Shown in pieces: positions 10,879-22,004 of a stretch of DNA of 64,000 nucleotides (position 1 is its first letter; the number at the start of each line of letters is the position of its first letter). A model generated the notes under the pieces. The model was given only the letters and a program-made list of their open reading frames with translations, made no database searches and was not told the origin of the DNA. This stretch comes from Mesodorylaimus sp. YZB2_4 (Eukaryota > Nematoda > Enoplea > Dorylaimida > Dorylaimidae). The stretch spans positions 62,001 to 126,000 of the forward strand of contig JASANH010000607.1 in assembly GCA_030248295.1 (NCBI GenBank), read 5' to 3'. The position numbers were made by a program, and so were the translations under genes.

Positions 10879-13800
10879 ATGTACATTTCGAAGGAAACCC
10901 GAACAAACAAAGAATTAATGCATTCCACTTCGTTGACCTCTCGTGTAACAATCAAAGAAATCCATATTTTAAATGTGACTGTTCAACCAATAAATCAGTT
11001 TAAAAATGCGTGTGAGAAAACGGACCAACAAAAGGCGAGCGACGAAGGTCAAAATTCAAATCTATCAAATTCAACGAGGCTAGTCGAAGAAAATGCAATT
11101 TCACAGAAATCCACACAAAATTCAAGCCAACATCTGGAAAACAAGAAGAAAGAAAAATCGATATTGGAACGTATCCCATTAGTTGGTCTCTACAATCTAT
11201 TATATGCTACTAGCGAAAAAGAAAAAAGATTTTGGAAGGTGACATTGTTTGTGGCAGCCATTGGCACAATTGCATATTTGGCGCCAAAAATAGTTTGTTT
11301 CTCCAAATACGAGAAGGTGGTTGAAGTCGAGCAAGACACTGGAATTCATTCTTTTCCTCCTCTCTTCGTGTGCGTCAATGATGCCATCAATGGAACACGG
11401 ATAAGGGAATGTTTCATCAAAGCTATCCCACCGCTCATGAACGACAGACGCTTTCAACGCCTCGCCGTCGATCGGTTGGGCCTTTCTGGCGTCTTCGAGC
11501 TTCTTCTTCTAACAACCACTTACATGGCGGCTGATCCGCAGGACGTGTCTTGGATAAGGACTGATAAACCTTTTATTTCTGCCTACAACGAGGTGATTTA
11601 CAAAGCAATCAAGGCACTAGGCTCGGAATGGATCAACATAAATGAATTTTATGAAGATATTATGTTCAAATGCGATAAAGTTCTTCAAAAATGCATAGCC
11701 AACGGCATCGAACTCGATTGTTGCGCAGATGGAAATCAAGGCCACATTGTCACTGTTACTAATTGTTTTAAACTCAATGTATGCAAATTTGTTTTCCAGC
11801 CTGTCTAGGGACCTAATGCTCCTAAATTGCAGGTATCGTCGAACGGGGTCGACTTGCCCTTCGAATCTTTCATGAATACTGGCCGCTTAAGCCTGGAAAC
11901 TTCGATCAGCATCCGCGACGGCCATGCAACTAGCGAACATCCCAGTATCGGGCTGGCATATGGAAAGCATCTGGTTACCAGTTTTGATGCCGGTACTTCA
12001 ATTCCGAGCGGAACTGTGGCTTTTGTGAAGCTGAAACGAAAACGACGACGTCTTTTGGACAATTGCTTCGACCATTATGTCTACGACATCAAGAAACATC
12101 CTAATCTTAAACAAGAACTGGTCGAGTAAGCTCAGGATTTTAGACATCGAAGATCATTTTGTAATGGTTGAATAAAATTTAGGTTTTTCAAAAGTATGAT
12201 GAATCCAAGTCAATACAGTGTGGAGAAATGTAAATTCGGTCAAATGATGGAATTGTTATCGAACATGTGCGATTGCATCATTCACTACGACACTATCCGT
12301 CCAAACGACACATCCATTTGCAAACCCACACAGCTCTACGTCTGTTTGGCCGCAGCCTTCCAAGGCATCATAACCATCCCAGGAACAACTAAAGATTTGG
12401 TATGTTTGTGTAAAATTGTTTTGACGAAAGGCTTTTCCAAATCTCACGATCAGTGGCGTGGGTGCGACAGAAAAAGTGTAGGAGTGACACCGAAATAGTG
12501 TAGCTAATCCAAATGGATTATCTGAATTTACGTTGAACATCCAGAATGCACTAAGCTTTGGGGGAACTCAGATGCATATGGTCGACTGTGCTCTTATTTC
12601 TGGATCTGGATACTGCTCTGATGGAGGTTTCATGCAGTGCATTCCACCTGGCTAGATCGCGAAGGAGGCAGCCGCGAATGACCGACTTCCACTGCTGCGA
12701 TTGACACAGGAGAGAATTTACAAGTGTGACTGGCCCGTAGACCCCGGATCGGGTCGGGTCGGGTCGGGTCACTTTTTTGAAAGATCGGGTCAAACGGGTC
12801 AGAAATACAGAAATTTTGCGAGTTACTACTATTAGCAGCTACAGAAACCTTTTCGTAGTTGTTCGACTCCAGGATTTGCAGTATATGCTTCATGCATGCA
12901 TGCACAAAGTCTTCCATTCCACGTTCTTATTCTGCGTAACTTCCGAGAATGTCACACAAATTGTAAGCTGTGAGAATGACTAGTTTTTCTGAGTAATTTC
13001 TGCAAAGGGAAGGGTCCATATGTGAGAGGTCTCATAAACATTCTTGTCAACTCTGATGAATGAGTGGGAATACTCTAACATACGAAGGAATCGATAACTT
13101 TTAGCAGGTCGTAGGGTATCTACAATCACATTTGATTCCTGAATATGACATAACTTCCTGGGTATACCTGGCTGGAAGAGCAATATAGTCTGTACCCAAA
13201 CACCAAATATGTCTCTTGTGGACAGACCCTAGTCGCTTTTGGATCTACTAAGGTTTTTGAAAGATTATTTGACCACTATTGTGGGAAATATGAAGGAATG
13301 TTATCGCATTTACAAACGATAACAAAAGATGAAAATTCGCGTGCGTTAGATGTCTCCACCTCGTATTTCCTCACAGTCACCTTTCCACCAACGCCACCAC
13401 CTTCTGAGCATTAGTGAACGGTTTTTATCGCGAGGAACTTAAAATACGTTTACCAAATTCGGGTCAACCCGAAATTTCGGGTCAGGGACTTTCGGGTAGG
13501 GTCGGGTTGAACCCGACCTGATCTGGTGTCTACTGGCCCGACATACTCCGACAACATCCAGGCGTGCGCCACAGCCGCCACATGTGACCATTCCTGCCTG
13601 AACTGCCTGCCTGCCGCATTGGCGCGTTGTGGAAACGGGACATCCAACAAGTAGCTTGGATTTCCAGAAATGAGAGCATAAGCGTCCACTGGCATCGAAC
13701 TTTTCTAAAAAGCGGCTACTCTGGATGTCCAGCATACATTCGGCCGTCCCTTCGGCGTACAAATGCATCCATTTAGATCACCTTTTTTAGTCTTCCAGCC

Positions 13801-14900
13801 CTGCTACCAGGAAAACACTAAATTGTATGTCTCAAATACTGGAAATATTTTCTACGATAAACCAACTGGGAGTGACTTCGCTGCCACTGTTGATACCTTG
13901 AAGGGTGTTCGAATGCTTGAATTATGACTCAGGGAGAAAATATCCATCATTTGCTGCGATTAAGCTGTCCCAAATACAGTTTGCCGGAGACAGTAAGGGG
14001 TGAAATTATAGTTGGACATACACTTGCAGTGCGCTTGTCGAAATGCCTTTTTGCGCCTTCAAATCAAGGTCAAAAGGTCCGGTGTTTCTCAAAATCTTGA
14101 GCGATAACTAGGGTTCATGTAGACGAAAATTTTGTAGAAAAAAGTACGCTCTATCGAATATTTGTCTTTCTTTTGCTTTTACCGCTTTCATTATGTTTAT
14201 AACGAAAAATCTTTTAAAGAAACTGAAAACAGAAAATAAGGCCTCCAAATTATATCTGCTCGGAAGAGCGCGCTTTTCTCTTCAAAATTGTCGCTGACAT
14301 CGACTTAGGTTATCGCTGAAAATCTCGAGAAAAATCGCCCACAAGTGGCGACTCCACGAATTTGGCGCACACGCGCCTGACGTACGATCAGAGAGCAAGC
14401 GACTTTAAGTCAGGCCCTTATAATGCAGCTTGCCCAAGCCCGCACCCCTGCTTTTGTTTGAATTCGCACAACGGCGTCGTGTAGCCTTTTGTCATAACAA
14501 TTTTAGGCGGGAAATGCAATTTAAAGTAGCCACATCTGAACATGTTTTTCAACTTAAATTTTAGTTCTCCCACCTAAAAAAAGTATCTGGCGAATGTTTG
14601 CCGCTCTGCGACACTTCCTACCTTTTCGAGGCCCATTCAACATTTTTATTCGTATTGGGCTTAGACAACCCTGCAGCAATAAGGAACCGAATAGAGATAT
14701 CGATCGATCAGGATTGTCGGATCGAAACCGATGTTCTACGCATGGACGCGTCTGCTTTCATCGCCATGATCGGTGACGGCTTGGGCATGCTGGTCGGACT
14801 GTCGTTCGTCGCTGTTATACAAACTGTCTATTGGGGATTAGCCGCCGTCCGCCATCGACGCCTCGCAGGTCCTAAGATCAGGCGAACTCCGAATATGTGA
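10879..14900 (+). CDS. DEG/ENaC-family sodium channel subunit, five exons
   Basis: The exons 10879-11778, 11833-12125, 12183-12399, 13799-13904 and 14665-14900 join in phase to a 583-residue protein. It has a cytoplasmic N-terminus with low-complexity residues 40-90, TM1 (about 120-138) and the post-TM1 FPPLFVC motif (159-165; family consensus FPAVTICN). The finger and palm region includes TNCFKLN at the exon 1/2 junction (family GNCYTFN). It is followed by a Cys-rich segment (YSVEKCKFGQMM, MCDC) and PCYQENTKLYV. TM2 begins at IGDGLGMLVGLS, giving the G-x-S selectivity filter GLS (550-552). Subunits of this family form trimeric, amiloride-sensitive channels gated by peptides, acid or touch. 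Oddities: the gating HG motif before TM1 is LVG, and the usual Glu of TM2 is Gln558. The ligand cannot be told. Confidence 0.88.
12738..13532. mobile_element. hAT-type DNA transposon (non-autonomous) in DEG/ENaC intron 3
   Basis: Imperfect terminal inverted repeats, TAGACCCCGGATCGGGT at the left and TAGACACCAGATCAGGT (complement) at the right, are flanked by a perfect 8-bp target duplication, CTGGCCCG (12730-12737 and 13533-13540). The 8-bp duplication and TAG-type ends are the hAT hallmarks. The subterminal regions are rich in GGGTC repeats, likely transposase-binding sites. One plus-strand frame without an ATG runs about 13154-13413, but I cannot identify it as transposase. The element is 795 bp and lies wholly within intron 3, between exon 3 (ends 12399) and exon 4 (starts 13799). 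Confidence 0.85.
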
Positions 14901-17702
14901 AGGCCATTTTCGGGCTTTGTTCGAGTAACAAAATCGCGAATGTTCAATAGTCGCCCGCTGAATACCTGTTCGACTTTGATCGAAATAAGTTTCAGATGTC
15001 TCACGGAGTGTAAGTATTTGTAGCGTTGTTGTCATGTTACTGTATGCTATTGACAATGCGTGGGCTTTATTTGAAACTAGATGGATATGTGACTGTGGGC
15101 TTTCAATCTGGGGTAGAGGACAGTTTGAACGATTGTGTATCTACCACCTGGCCACTCTCGCAGGTGGCCGTGTAATGTGTGCCTTCATTGTCGGCCAACT
15201 GACTGAATGTCACTTGGCCGACTAATGTGAGTTGGCCGTTTGTCTCGCTTGGCCGACTATGAATGTTCCAGCCGTTAAGGCCTTGTGCTTGATACAATTA
15301 AAAACACAGCAGAAAACAGCAGCCTAAGAATGGTCAATTCTTTTTGTCGAAAGGTGGTGTGTCAGCTCGAAACAGCGACGGACTTGGACACCGCTTGGGA
15401 CATAGCCCATAGCTGGAGACAACGTCTCCAGCGGCAGCCGCAGCAGGTAGGATTTATCAAGGAGTACAGAAATGATGACTCGCCGATTGAAAAACGGCTG
15501 CACTTGATCAAGGCCATATCGCCAATGAGTTTGGTTCTGATCGCATGGACAGCCAGGCACTCGCATCGCACCTCAAATCATGCCGAGGGGCCACAACCGC
15601 CTATCTGGACTTCAGGAAACTGCAAGCCCGTCTCATTACCTCTCAATAATGTATCCTGCAGGATTGGTGCTCTTATGGTTAGATGGTTACCCATCTCATC
15701 AGGTCACTAAATGGGTGATATACATGGGACGGCCAGGGGAGATATTGTGGCGACTCTTCCCTTTTACTCTCCCCCTTTTTTTTGCTGCGAACTATACACA
15801 CACGCTTTCCATTAAGTAAATCAGAGCAAAGGTTACGTCCTACCTGTGGGATAGCTTAGACGGTTTGGGTCTATCGCCCCGTAGGTACTAATGCTAGTAA
15901 TTCAGATTGATCGCAAACATTTATCACCAATCTAAACACAACTGTCCGTAAGCTAACAGTTCGCGATGACGCGACACTCCCACGCCAACGATTTCCTCGT
16001 GGATTATCGGCCTTTCGAGGCGTGGACGCCCTTCGACTAGGGGTTCGATGGGTTCTTCGGCGATGTTCTCTGCACGCCAGCGGACTTTACCAATAACTTA
16101 TACAAGACCATTGTCAAGAGAACTTTAATGACCTGCATATCGAACGAACTTGAGCTACTAAAGAAATGAATAGCAGCATCGCGCTATGCATGGGCAGCCA
16201 CCAGTGGCTGCACAATAAGAGCATGACATACATATAAGAGGCGCACAATGCAGGGACAGAAAAAGCAGGGCCCGATCGAGGCGGAGAACCAGGGAAAAGA
16301 GGTCAAAGGTATGTCAGAGCCATCAGATTGTTGATCCAAGGACTGCTTCGGTCAGAAGACGTCCGCTGCTCCCAGCAAATGGGGCTGTAGGTACTTTGTT
16401 TTTGAAACTCGATCAATATCCGAGTTTTTGTCAGGAACGCTGTGGCTGCTTTCACACATGAATGTCCTTTTAGTATTTTGACAGTACCGTGTCCAGTTTT
16501 TGTGAAGGAATGAAGGCATTGCCAGAACACACTGCTGCGCCACGGGCTTCATTCGAACTATGCGAGAACAATTTACTGTCTGTAAACCCCATTCTTGCTG
16601 CCGAACGTCTTCTCGATCAACCGAACTGTGAGTTTCTTGCCAAAACTGCAGTCAAGTTTCTCCTGTTTCAGCCATATGAACATCTTTTAAAGCGTGTCTT
16701 AAATACGAAAAAAGCATCTAGTAGCATACAAATGACTATCAAAATGTTCTTATTCTTGAACGTTGAGTTCATTTTTCGTAGTCGTTTCATCGTCAGATTC
16801 GTCTGACTGTTGACTCGCTGTCCTCCGACTCTAAGATATGCTACCATGTAAGCTGTACACCCGGTTTATTCACCAAGCAATTCACAGTATCTTGCCGTTT
16901 TTTAATACCCTTATGCCATTTGTTGTCTTTTTATCGTTCGCATCGCCCGACTCATCTCGGCGATTGCTGCAGAGAAAACCACAGATGCATAGGTCGGAGC
17001 AAAACAATGTCTTCTTCACACACGAGCAGTGACCCATCTCGCAAACGTGCCGATTCTCCGTGTTCTCTCCGCAGCGACAAAACTGTCGCCCTTTTCCGAT
17101 CGGAAAACTTAAAATCACTGGCTGTTCGATGCGCAGACTCTGATCACTGATCGGCTTGTTCATGATAATAGGGCTCATTGTTAATCGACGTCGACCCGTG
17201 GGCTTGATTAATGTCAAAGACACAAAATCTAAACGAAACGAGACGACAGCGGTTTCGGCGAATGTCAGCAATTGAGACTGCTAGCAATCAGGCAAGTGCG
17301 AAATGCAGATTGCGACCTCCTGTTTTCAAAGGATGTTTCGCACTTCGAGAAGTACCCGCCACACACGGACACGAACATGGCCAAGACTAATACGGCTGGT
17401 TGGCCAAACACATTGTCATATATGTGAGCAGTGTGAAGTTTGATCGAGACAATTCACAACGCTTGCCAGGGACACACAATTTTGAGAATTTTCGTTTTAT
17501 TTTTGCTCAAATATCCTCCCGTATCGTGCAATTTTTCATAATGAGTTTTATCAGAATCCTCTTTTTCTAACCATAAACATTTACTTGAACGAAAGAACAC
17601 CGAAAAAGAGATACAGTACATTCCAACAGTAACAAGAAAACGAACACGAAATTGAACTCTTCTCATCCAAAATTTTCCTCCCGGAAATCCACAAATGTCA
17701 AA
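14901..17702. other. intergenic, no confident gene
   Basis: A plus-strand frame at 15285-15710 and a short GGCC-rich stretch at about 15140-15260 (TTGGCCGACT repeated) show no family resemblance. The segment 16740-17150 is a diverged copy of 21700-22000, described separately. Confidence 0.4.
16740..17150 (-). pseudogene. diverged paralogue of the 21.7-22.0 kb frame
   Basis: On the minus strand this region shares two blocks with 21700-22000. One encodes a GDSFVA-like stretch in both copies. The other encodes an acidic tail, QSDESDDET here and QSDESDTET there. In this copy the frame between the blocks contains stops and an insertion of about 100 bases. The family is not recognised. An overlapping minus frame (16882-17271) contains a CRCG...CEMGH string resembling a CDGSH motif, but it is in a different frame from the shared tail. 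Confidence 0.4.
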
Positions 17703-19638
17703 TCACATGTCATAAATCGTCAAGTAGGTTCCTTTTTGAATCGAATATTTGCTCTGAATTCCCTTCCGCCTCGAATGAGAAACGAATGAAAACCCTCTCG
17801 TCTGTTTCTCATTCGAGCCGATAACGTACAGCTCTTTTTCATTCACCGCCAATGCGATCGGATCGCTAAACTTCGGGATGAATACAATTCCATCGCATTT
17901 ATTTTTCGGAATGTCAAATTTCTGAACCCGTTTTGTTTCGTCGACGATGAACAATCGATCGTTGCTGTCGAAGGCCATTCCTCGCGGGAAATGGACCTGG
18001 CCAACTGGCGCCCAGAATGCCTTACGAGAACCTCCGTGCGAGATTTGGAACAAGCAGTGGCCAGTCTTGGCGTCGTGCAAGTCAACGTAGTGCGCCCTGT
18101 CGTCGGTCAGGTCGGCGATGGCCAGCAGATCGCCCCAATTGTTGATGGCTATAAAACGAATGTTGCCGGGTTTCTTGTGAATAATTCGGCTAGCCATCGG
18201 GCACGGCTTAGATGCATCGCCGGTACTGTCCAGCGGCAAGACCCAAACGCTGCTGCTTTGATATTTGCCGCGGAAATCATGATCGAATTTTGTCGACATG
18301 AAAATTGAGTTCTAAAAAGCCAAGAAGGTAAGAGACGATAATGGCGAGATTGCGGATGGCTTGGGCGGAAAGGTGTCAGCCAGCCGCAGTTTCTTGCCGT
18401 CAACCTAATCTTCCTCTTCGCGCGTTTCAAATAATCCTCTATGGAACAATGTGAAATTCTAATTCCTACGCTATGCACGTGGATTCCGCGTGGAACCACT
18501 CTGGATTTTGTAAAGTTGCGCATGGAGCTGAACTTCGATCCAGATTGGGCACCAGGCTAGAAATTTTCCTTAGAAAACACATAGAACCCCGCAGTCCGCG
18601 GGGACACTCTGGATAGTGCACATGGCTTCACATGGAAACAGAGCAGACGCCACCCAGCCAGTTTGGATTCCGCATGGCTTATTGTTGGAAGGATGTGAAG
18701 CTGAATCTTCTGACATGGAATCCATGTGAGATCCACCCCTTTTGGAGTCCAGGGTCCAAAGTCTCGGGCGAGGAGCTCGGCCAGCGTCGTCTCCGTTAGC
18801 GTGGTTAATTTGCCGAGTGCTGTCTTATCCGACGTACAACTTTCCACTATCCGTGCTGTTACTACGACTGACTCACAATATAACACGAAAACACAGTTAA
18901 AAAGGGGGGAGGCGCTGATTCGCCTCTCGTCATAACAAACTATAGAGAATCCTCGCGCGACCCTCATGCACGACAAGTGCAAGAGCAGGTTTTCGACAGA
19001 ATATGCTGGCTAGCGTTAATGTGCACTTGCACCTGACACATGTAAGACAGACCTGAGTGGGGGAAAGCTTAGCGAACCTGAGGCTAATGTCTTTAGAGAA
19101 CAGCGAAGTACGCCTGCCCTTATTCCATACGTTAGCAATACTAGATGCGCATACGATGAATAGAAAATACACTAATTACAGTACTTACCAAAGCGCCGCT
19201 GTAAATGATTCTCCTGACTCGACCCCACTCTCGATCGCAAGTCATCCGATAATCTGGCTTTCGATCACTGCCAATGTCCAGTACAGCCTTTTGGAAAAAC
19301 AAAATATCAGCCGTGGCATCCCTGCCCAATCGATCGGCGTTAGTACTGAATACTGCGGCGAGAAAATACGGATTTCCGAGTTTCGCTTCAGCGTTTTCAG
19401 TAATATTTTCTGTTCGATCAATCAATACGACTCCCATGCAAACTCCGAATTTCAATGCTCGCACGTATTCCACGTCGTCTCGGCTTTCCATCCGCACGTG
19501 ATGCAGACCGCTGTTACTCGCGATCAACAAATTTTTTTGATGTTTTTCGTCGTTTTGAATGACAAACGATAAAGGATATCCAACAACCGAGGGCAGGTTC
19601 AGGTTGGTTGGAGAGCAGATTTTTCGATTTTGGTTCAT
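17703..19638 (-). CDS. NHL-type beta-propeller protein, two exons
   Basis: Exon 1 (19638-19189) ends at a GTAAGTAC donor in phase 0. Exon 2 starts at 18311 after TTTTTAG and ends at a stop at 17703, giving about 352 residues. Exon 2 carries NHL-like units: GNIRFIAINNWGDLLAIADL (about 200-220), VHFPRGMAFDSNDRLFIVDE (about 254-273) with a trailing KRVQKFDI, and DPIALAVNEKELYVIG (about 297-312). The pattern of a hydrophobic strand, DxxGxLYVxD-like turn and charged loop is that of NHL/SMP-30-type propellers. Exon 1 is less typical but could supply the first blades (PYFLAAVFS, DILFFQKAV). No RING, B-box or signal peptide is seen, so a TRIM-NHL role is not supported. Ligand and cellular location are unknown. 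Confidence 0.72.
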
Positions 19639-20544
19639 GATTTTTGACCAAAAGGATCGCTAGCAACTTGCCAAAGCCTCTGAACTGTTCACATTGCGCT
19701 GCTGTTTGTACCGCGTTCAGCTTGTGTCGCTTTTTGTCGCAGAGATTCGTATTCTGCGCAGTCTTTACACTGCCTGCACTGAACTAGCCCCTTCAGGCTG
19801 GCATTGTCTCCTACTCCTCTATTTGCAATGGTTGCTTTCCATAATCGATCGTTGTGCGCGATGCGATCGCGCGCGCCAAATCAGGGATGTCGCCGCGATT
19901 TTTCTCGAAATTTTCAGCGATAGCCCAATTTTTATATCAGTGAGAATTTTGTGGACAAAAATTTGTTCTATCAAGCAGATATAACTTCGAGGCTTGGTTT
20001 CTCCTTTTGTAGTTTTTATTAAAGATTTCTCGTAAATTTTTGTAACTAAGATGCGAAAATTGACTATAAACATAAAAAAAGTAGGTAAAAGTCTGTCTGG
20101 TTAAAGTGAAAGGTCTGATGGGGGCTTGTCGGATCAGAAGTCCAGATCCCATCCGACATGGATGCCAAATTCTTGGATGCATAATTATTTCTTGGGAACG
20201 ATACTTGAATTTCGTACCGTAACTGCCACCCTTGTTATCTCACCCGCCATGCCCAGGTGCGTTGGCCTGTGATCCATGTGCCACGAGAGGATGCGCAAAG
20301 TTTCTAATTTGAGAGATTTCATTCAAGGATTATCGAAACGATAAAGCCCAAAGTAGTTTGATGCAATGCTTCAAATGTTTTTTTTTATGCGACACCTTCT
20401 ACTGTAGTACCTGACAATTTAAAAAAGAACCATCTGAAGATTATTTGACGCATCGCATCAAACTATACTTCTAGACAAGTTGTACTTCATGTCATGATGC
20501 CGTTTCTGTCAATAAGATGCGTGCCATATCACCAGAAATCCAAA
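19639..20544. other. intergenic
   Basis: No gene is recognised. It contains the upstream region of the minus-strand NHL gene. Confidence 0.4.
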
Positions 20545-20738
20545 ACCACAAGCTCCCAAACAAAAAAAACCAACCCAAACCAGGAAAAAAAACCCACAAA
20601 AAAAAAAAAAGGAAAAACCACAAACAAAGGAACCACCAACCAAAAAAACAACCACAAAAAAACCAAAAAAAAAAAAAACAAAAAAAAACAAAAAAAAAAA
20701 ACAAAAAAAAAACAAACACACCACAAAAAAAAAAAATA
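20545..20738 (+). repeat. A/C-only low-complexity tract
   Basis: About 190 bases are almost entirely A and C on the plus strand (runs of AAAAA broken by C, CC and a few G or T). The long frames in it (Lys/Asn/Gln/Thr on +, Phe/Leu/Trp on -) are compositional artefacts. Its irregular spacing suggests either decayed poly(A)/simple sequence or poor base calling in a homopolymer region. Confidence 0.8.
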
Positions 20739-20744
20739 TTTTAG

Positions 20745-21720
20745 TGCTTCACCATTTCCGGCAGGCTAGCGCTGAGTGAAAGAGTCATAAGCTAGCTGAG
20801 GTCCAATTTGAAAAGCAGCCGGTATAATAAAATGGAATAAAAGTACCCACAGTTTGAAAAAGGGTTTCTTCAATTTCAATCATTTTATTACAAACATTTA
20901 AAGTTACCTTCTTGATCTTAGAAAGCTTTGCTAACCATTAATCCGAGGGTTAAATTAAACTTGACATTCTTATTCGATAATTCCCAAGTTCCTGGTGTGG
21001 AAAAAAGCTCTACTAAAAATATTTGACCCTTATGGCCAGCTTGTCAGCAGCGGTCAGCTCCTAAAATCTTGCGGGCTCCTTAAATTCGTGTGTTGCGAGG
21101 CGACAGAAAGTTGAGAAACACTCGCAGGGTTCTTCTGAACGCTATCCAGGTTATGGGCTTTGGTTCCGTCTTCCAGGCTTCTGGTTCTGAATTTTTTTGC
21201 ACGAAAGGCTCGACAAAGCGAGAATGTTTTCAAAAATTTGCAGGGCATCGGCCGCTGACCTCTGCTGAGTAGTTGCCCAAACGAGCTAAATATTTTGCGC
21301 AGAGCTTTCTTTCGGACCAAAAGAAATTACAATCATGAGCTATGGCATTAGAATTAGAACGGTTACAAGGTTTAGGTACCTGGTCTGTCTGCGGATTTGT
21401 TGGTGGGTGGACTGTTGAGACATGGTAGGACCCTCTGGTGTTGACTTTGGTCTTTACTGCGCCTTGTGACCTGTTTAGTCTTAAATGCGGAAGAGTAGTT
21501 ATTGAAATGATGAAAAGTGGAGATTGTTCTCGTCAAGTGTTCACATCTAGATGCGAAATCTTTTTAGGGAAAAACTGAATCATTCAGTTAACTAAATCTT
21601 TTGAGATCGAGTCAACTGTAACTGAAAATTAATCTATTCGGTGATTCAGTTAACTTAACTGAATCTTTTTTTCAAAACTGTATTAACGCTACTCGAATCT
21701 TTTCATTGTTTTTTCCATCA
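20745..21720 (-). repeat. dispersed repeat, copy 1 (inverted relative to 50.5-52.0 kb)
   Basis: The reverse complement matches 50480-51690 through several blocks in the same order: an AACTGAATGATTCAG-rich block, a CACTTGACGAGAA block, an AAGAAAGCTCTGCGCAA block, a GACGGAACCAAAGCC block, and GGCCAG/GGGTCAAATATTTT. The last is TCACTCAGCGCTG. No coding region is evident. The ends are not defined. Confidence 0.65.
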
Positions 21721-21967
21721 TCTTCGTTGCTAATGCTGTGAAATTTTGATTCTCTCCTTCGTCCTCAGTTTCGGTGTCAGATTCGTCTGACTGGGTTGAC
21801 TCGCTACCCTTCGCGCATAAGATATGCTGTACACCCAGTTTAATCACAAAGCAATTGCAGTATCTTACGGTTTTCATTTTCTTGCCGCCATGCCGTTTTG
21901 CTTCCAACGTGCCGATTCTCTGTGTTTTCTTCACAGCGACAAAACTGTCGCCTTTTCCGATTCCCAA
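21689..21967 (-). CDS. hypothetical protein fragment with acidic tail
   Basis: This open minus frame of 92 codons has a basic middle (KRHGGKKMKTVRYC) and an acidic tail (SDESDTETEDEGE). A diverged copy with the same acidic tail lies at 16740-17150. The frame is open across the part conserved between the two copies, which gives it some support. It overlaps the edge of the dispersed repeat, so it may be part of a transposed unit. The family is not recognised. Confidence 0.35.
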   Translation of the reverse strand: MGIGKGDSFVAVKKTQRIGTLEAKRHGGKKMKTVRYCNCFVIKLGVQHILCAKGSESTQSDESDTETEDEGENQNFTALATKMMEKTMKRFE

Positions 21968-22004
21968 ATTGAAAATAACTGGCTGTTCGATGCGTAAGCT
22001 CTAA

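Noticed and set aside
13154..13413. Open plus-strand frame taken at first as a DEG/ENaC exon
   Set aside because: It lies inside the hAT element; better in-phase exons for the channel occur at 13799 and 14665.
12550..13768. Minus-strand frames either side of the hAT element that might form a retrotransposon tail with a zinc-finger-like CGGCG
   Set aside because: No reverse transcriptase or endonuclease motif is present, and the similarity is too weak to call.
15285..15710. 141-codon plus-strand frame
   Set aside because: No domain or splice-consistent neighbour was found, and overlapping frames are open on the other strand.
16882..17271. CRCGENTENRHVCEMGH resembling a CDGSH iron-sulfur motif
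   Set aside because: The Asp-Gly and Pro positions do not fit, the frame differs from the one conserved in the paralogous copy, and the copy has lost the Cys.
20492..20769. Lys/Asn-rich and Phe/Trp-rich open frames
   Set aside because: They are compositional artefacts of the A/C-only tract, seen in several frames on both strands.
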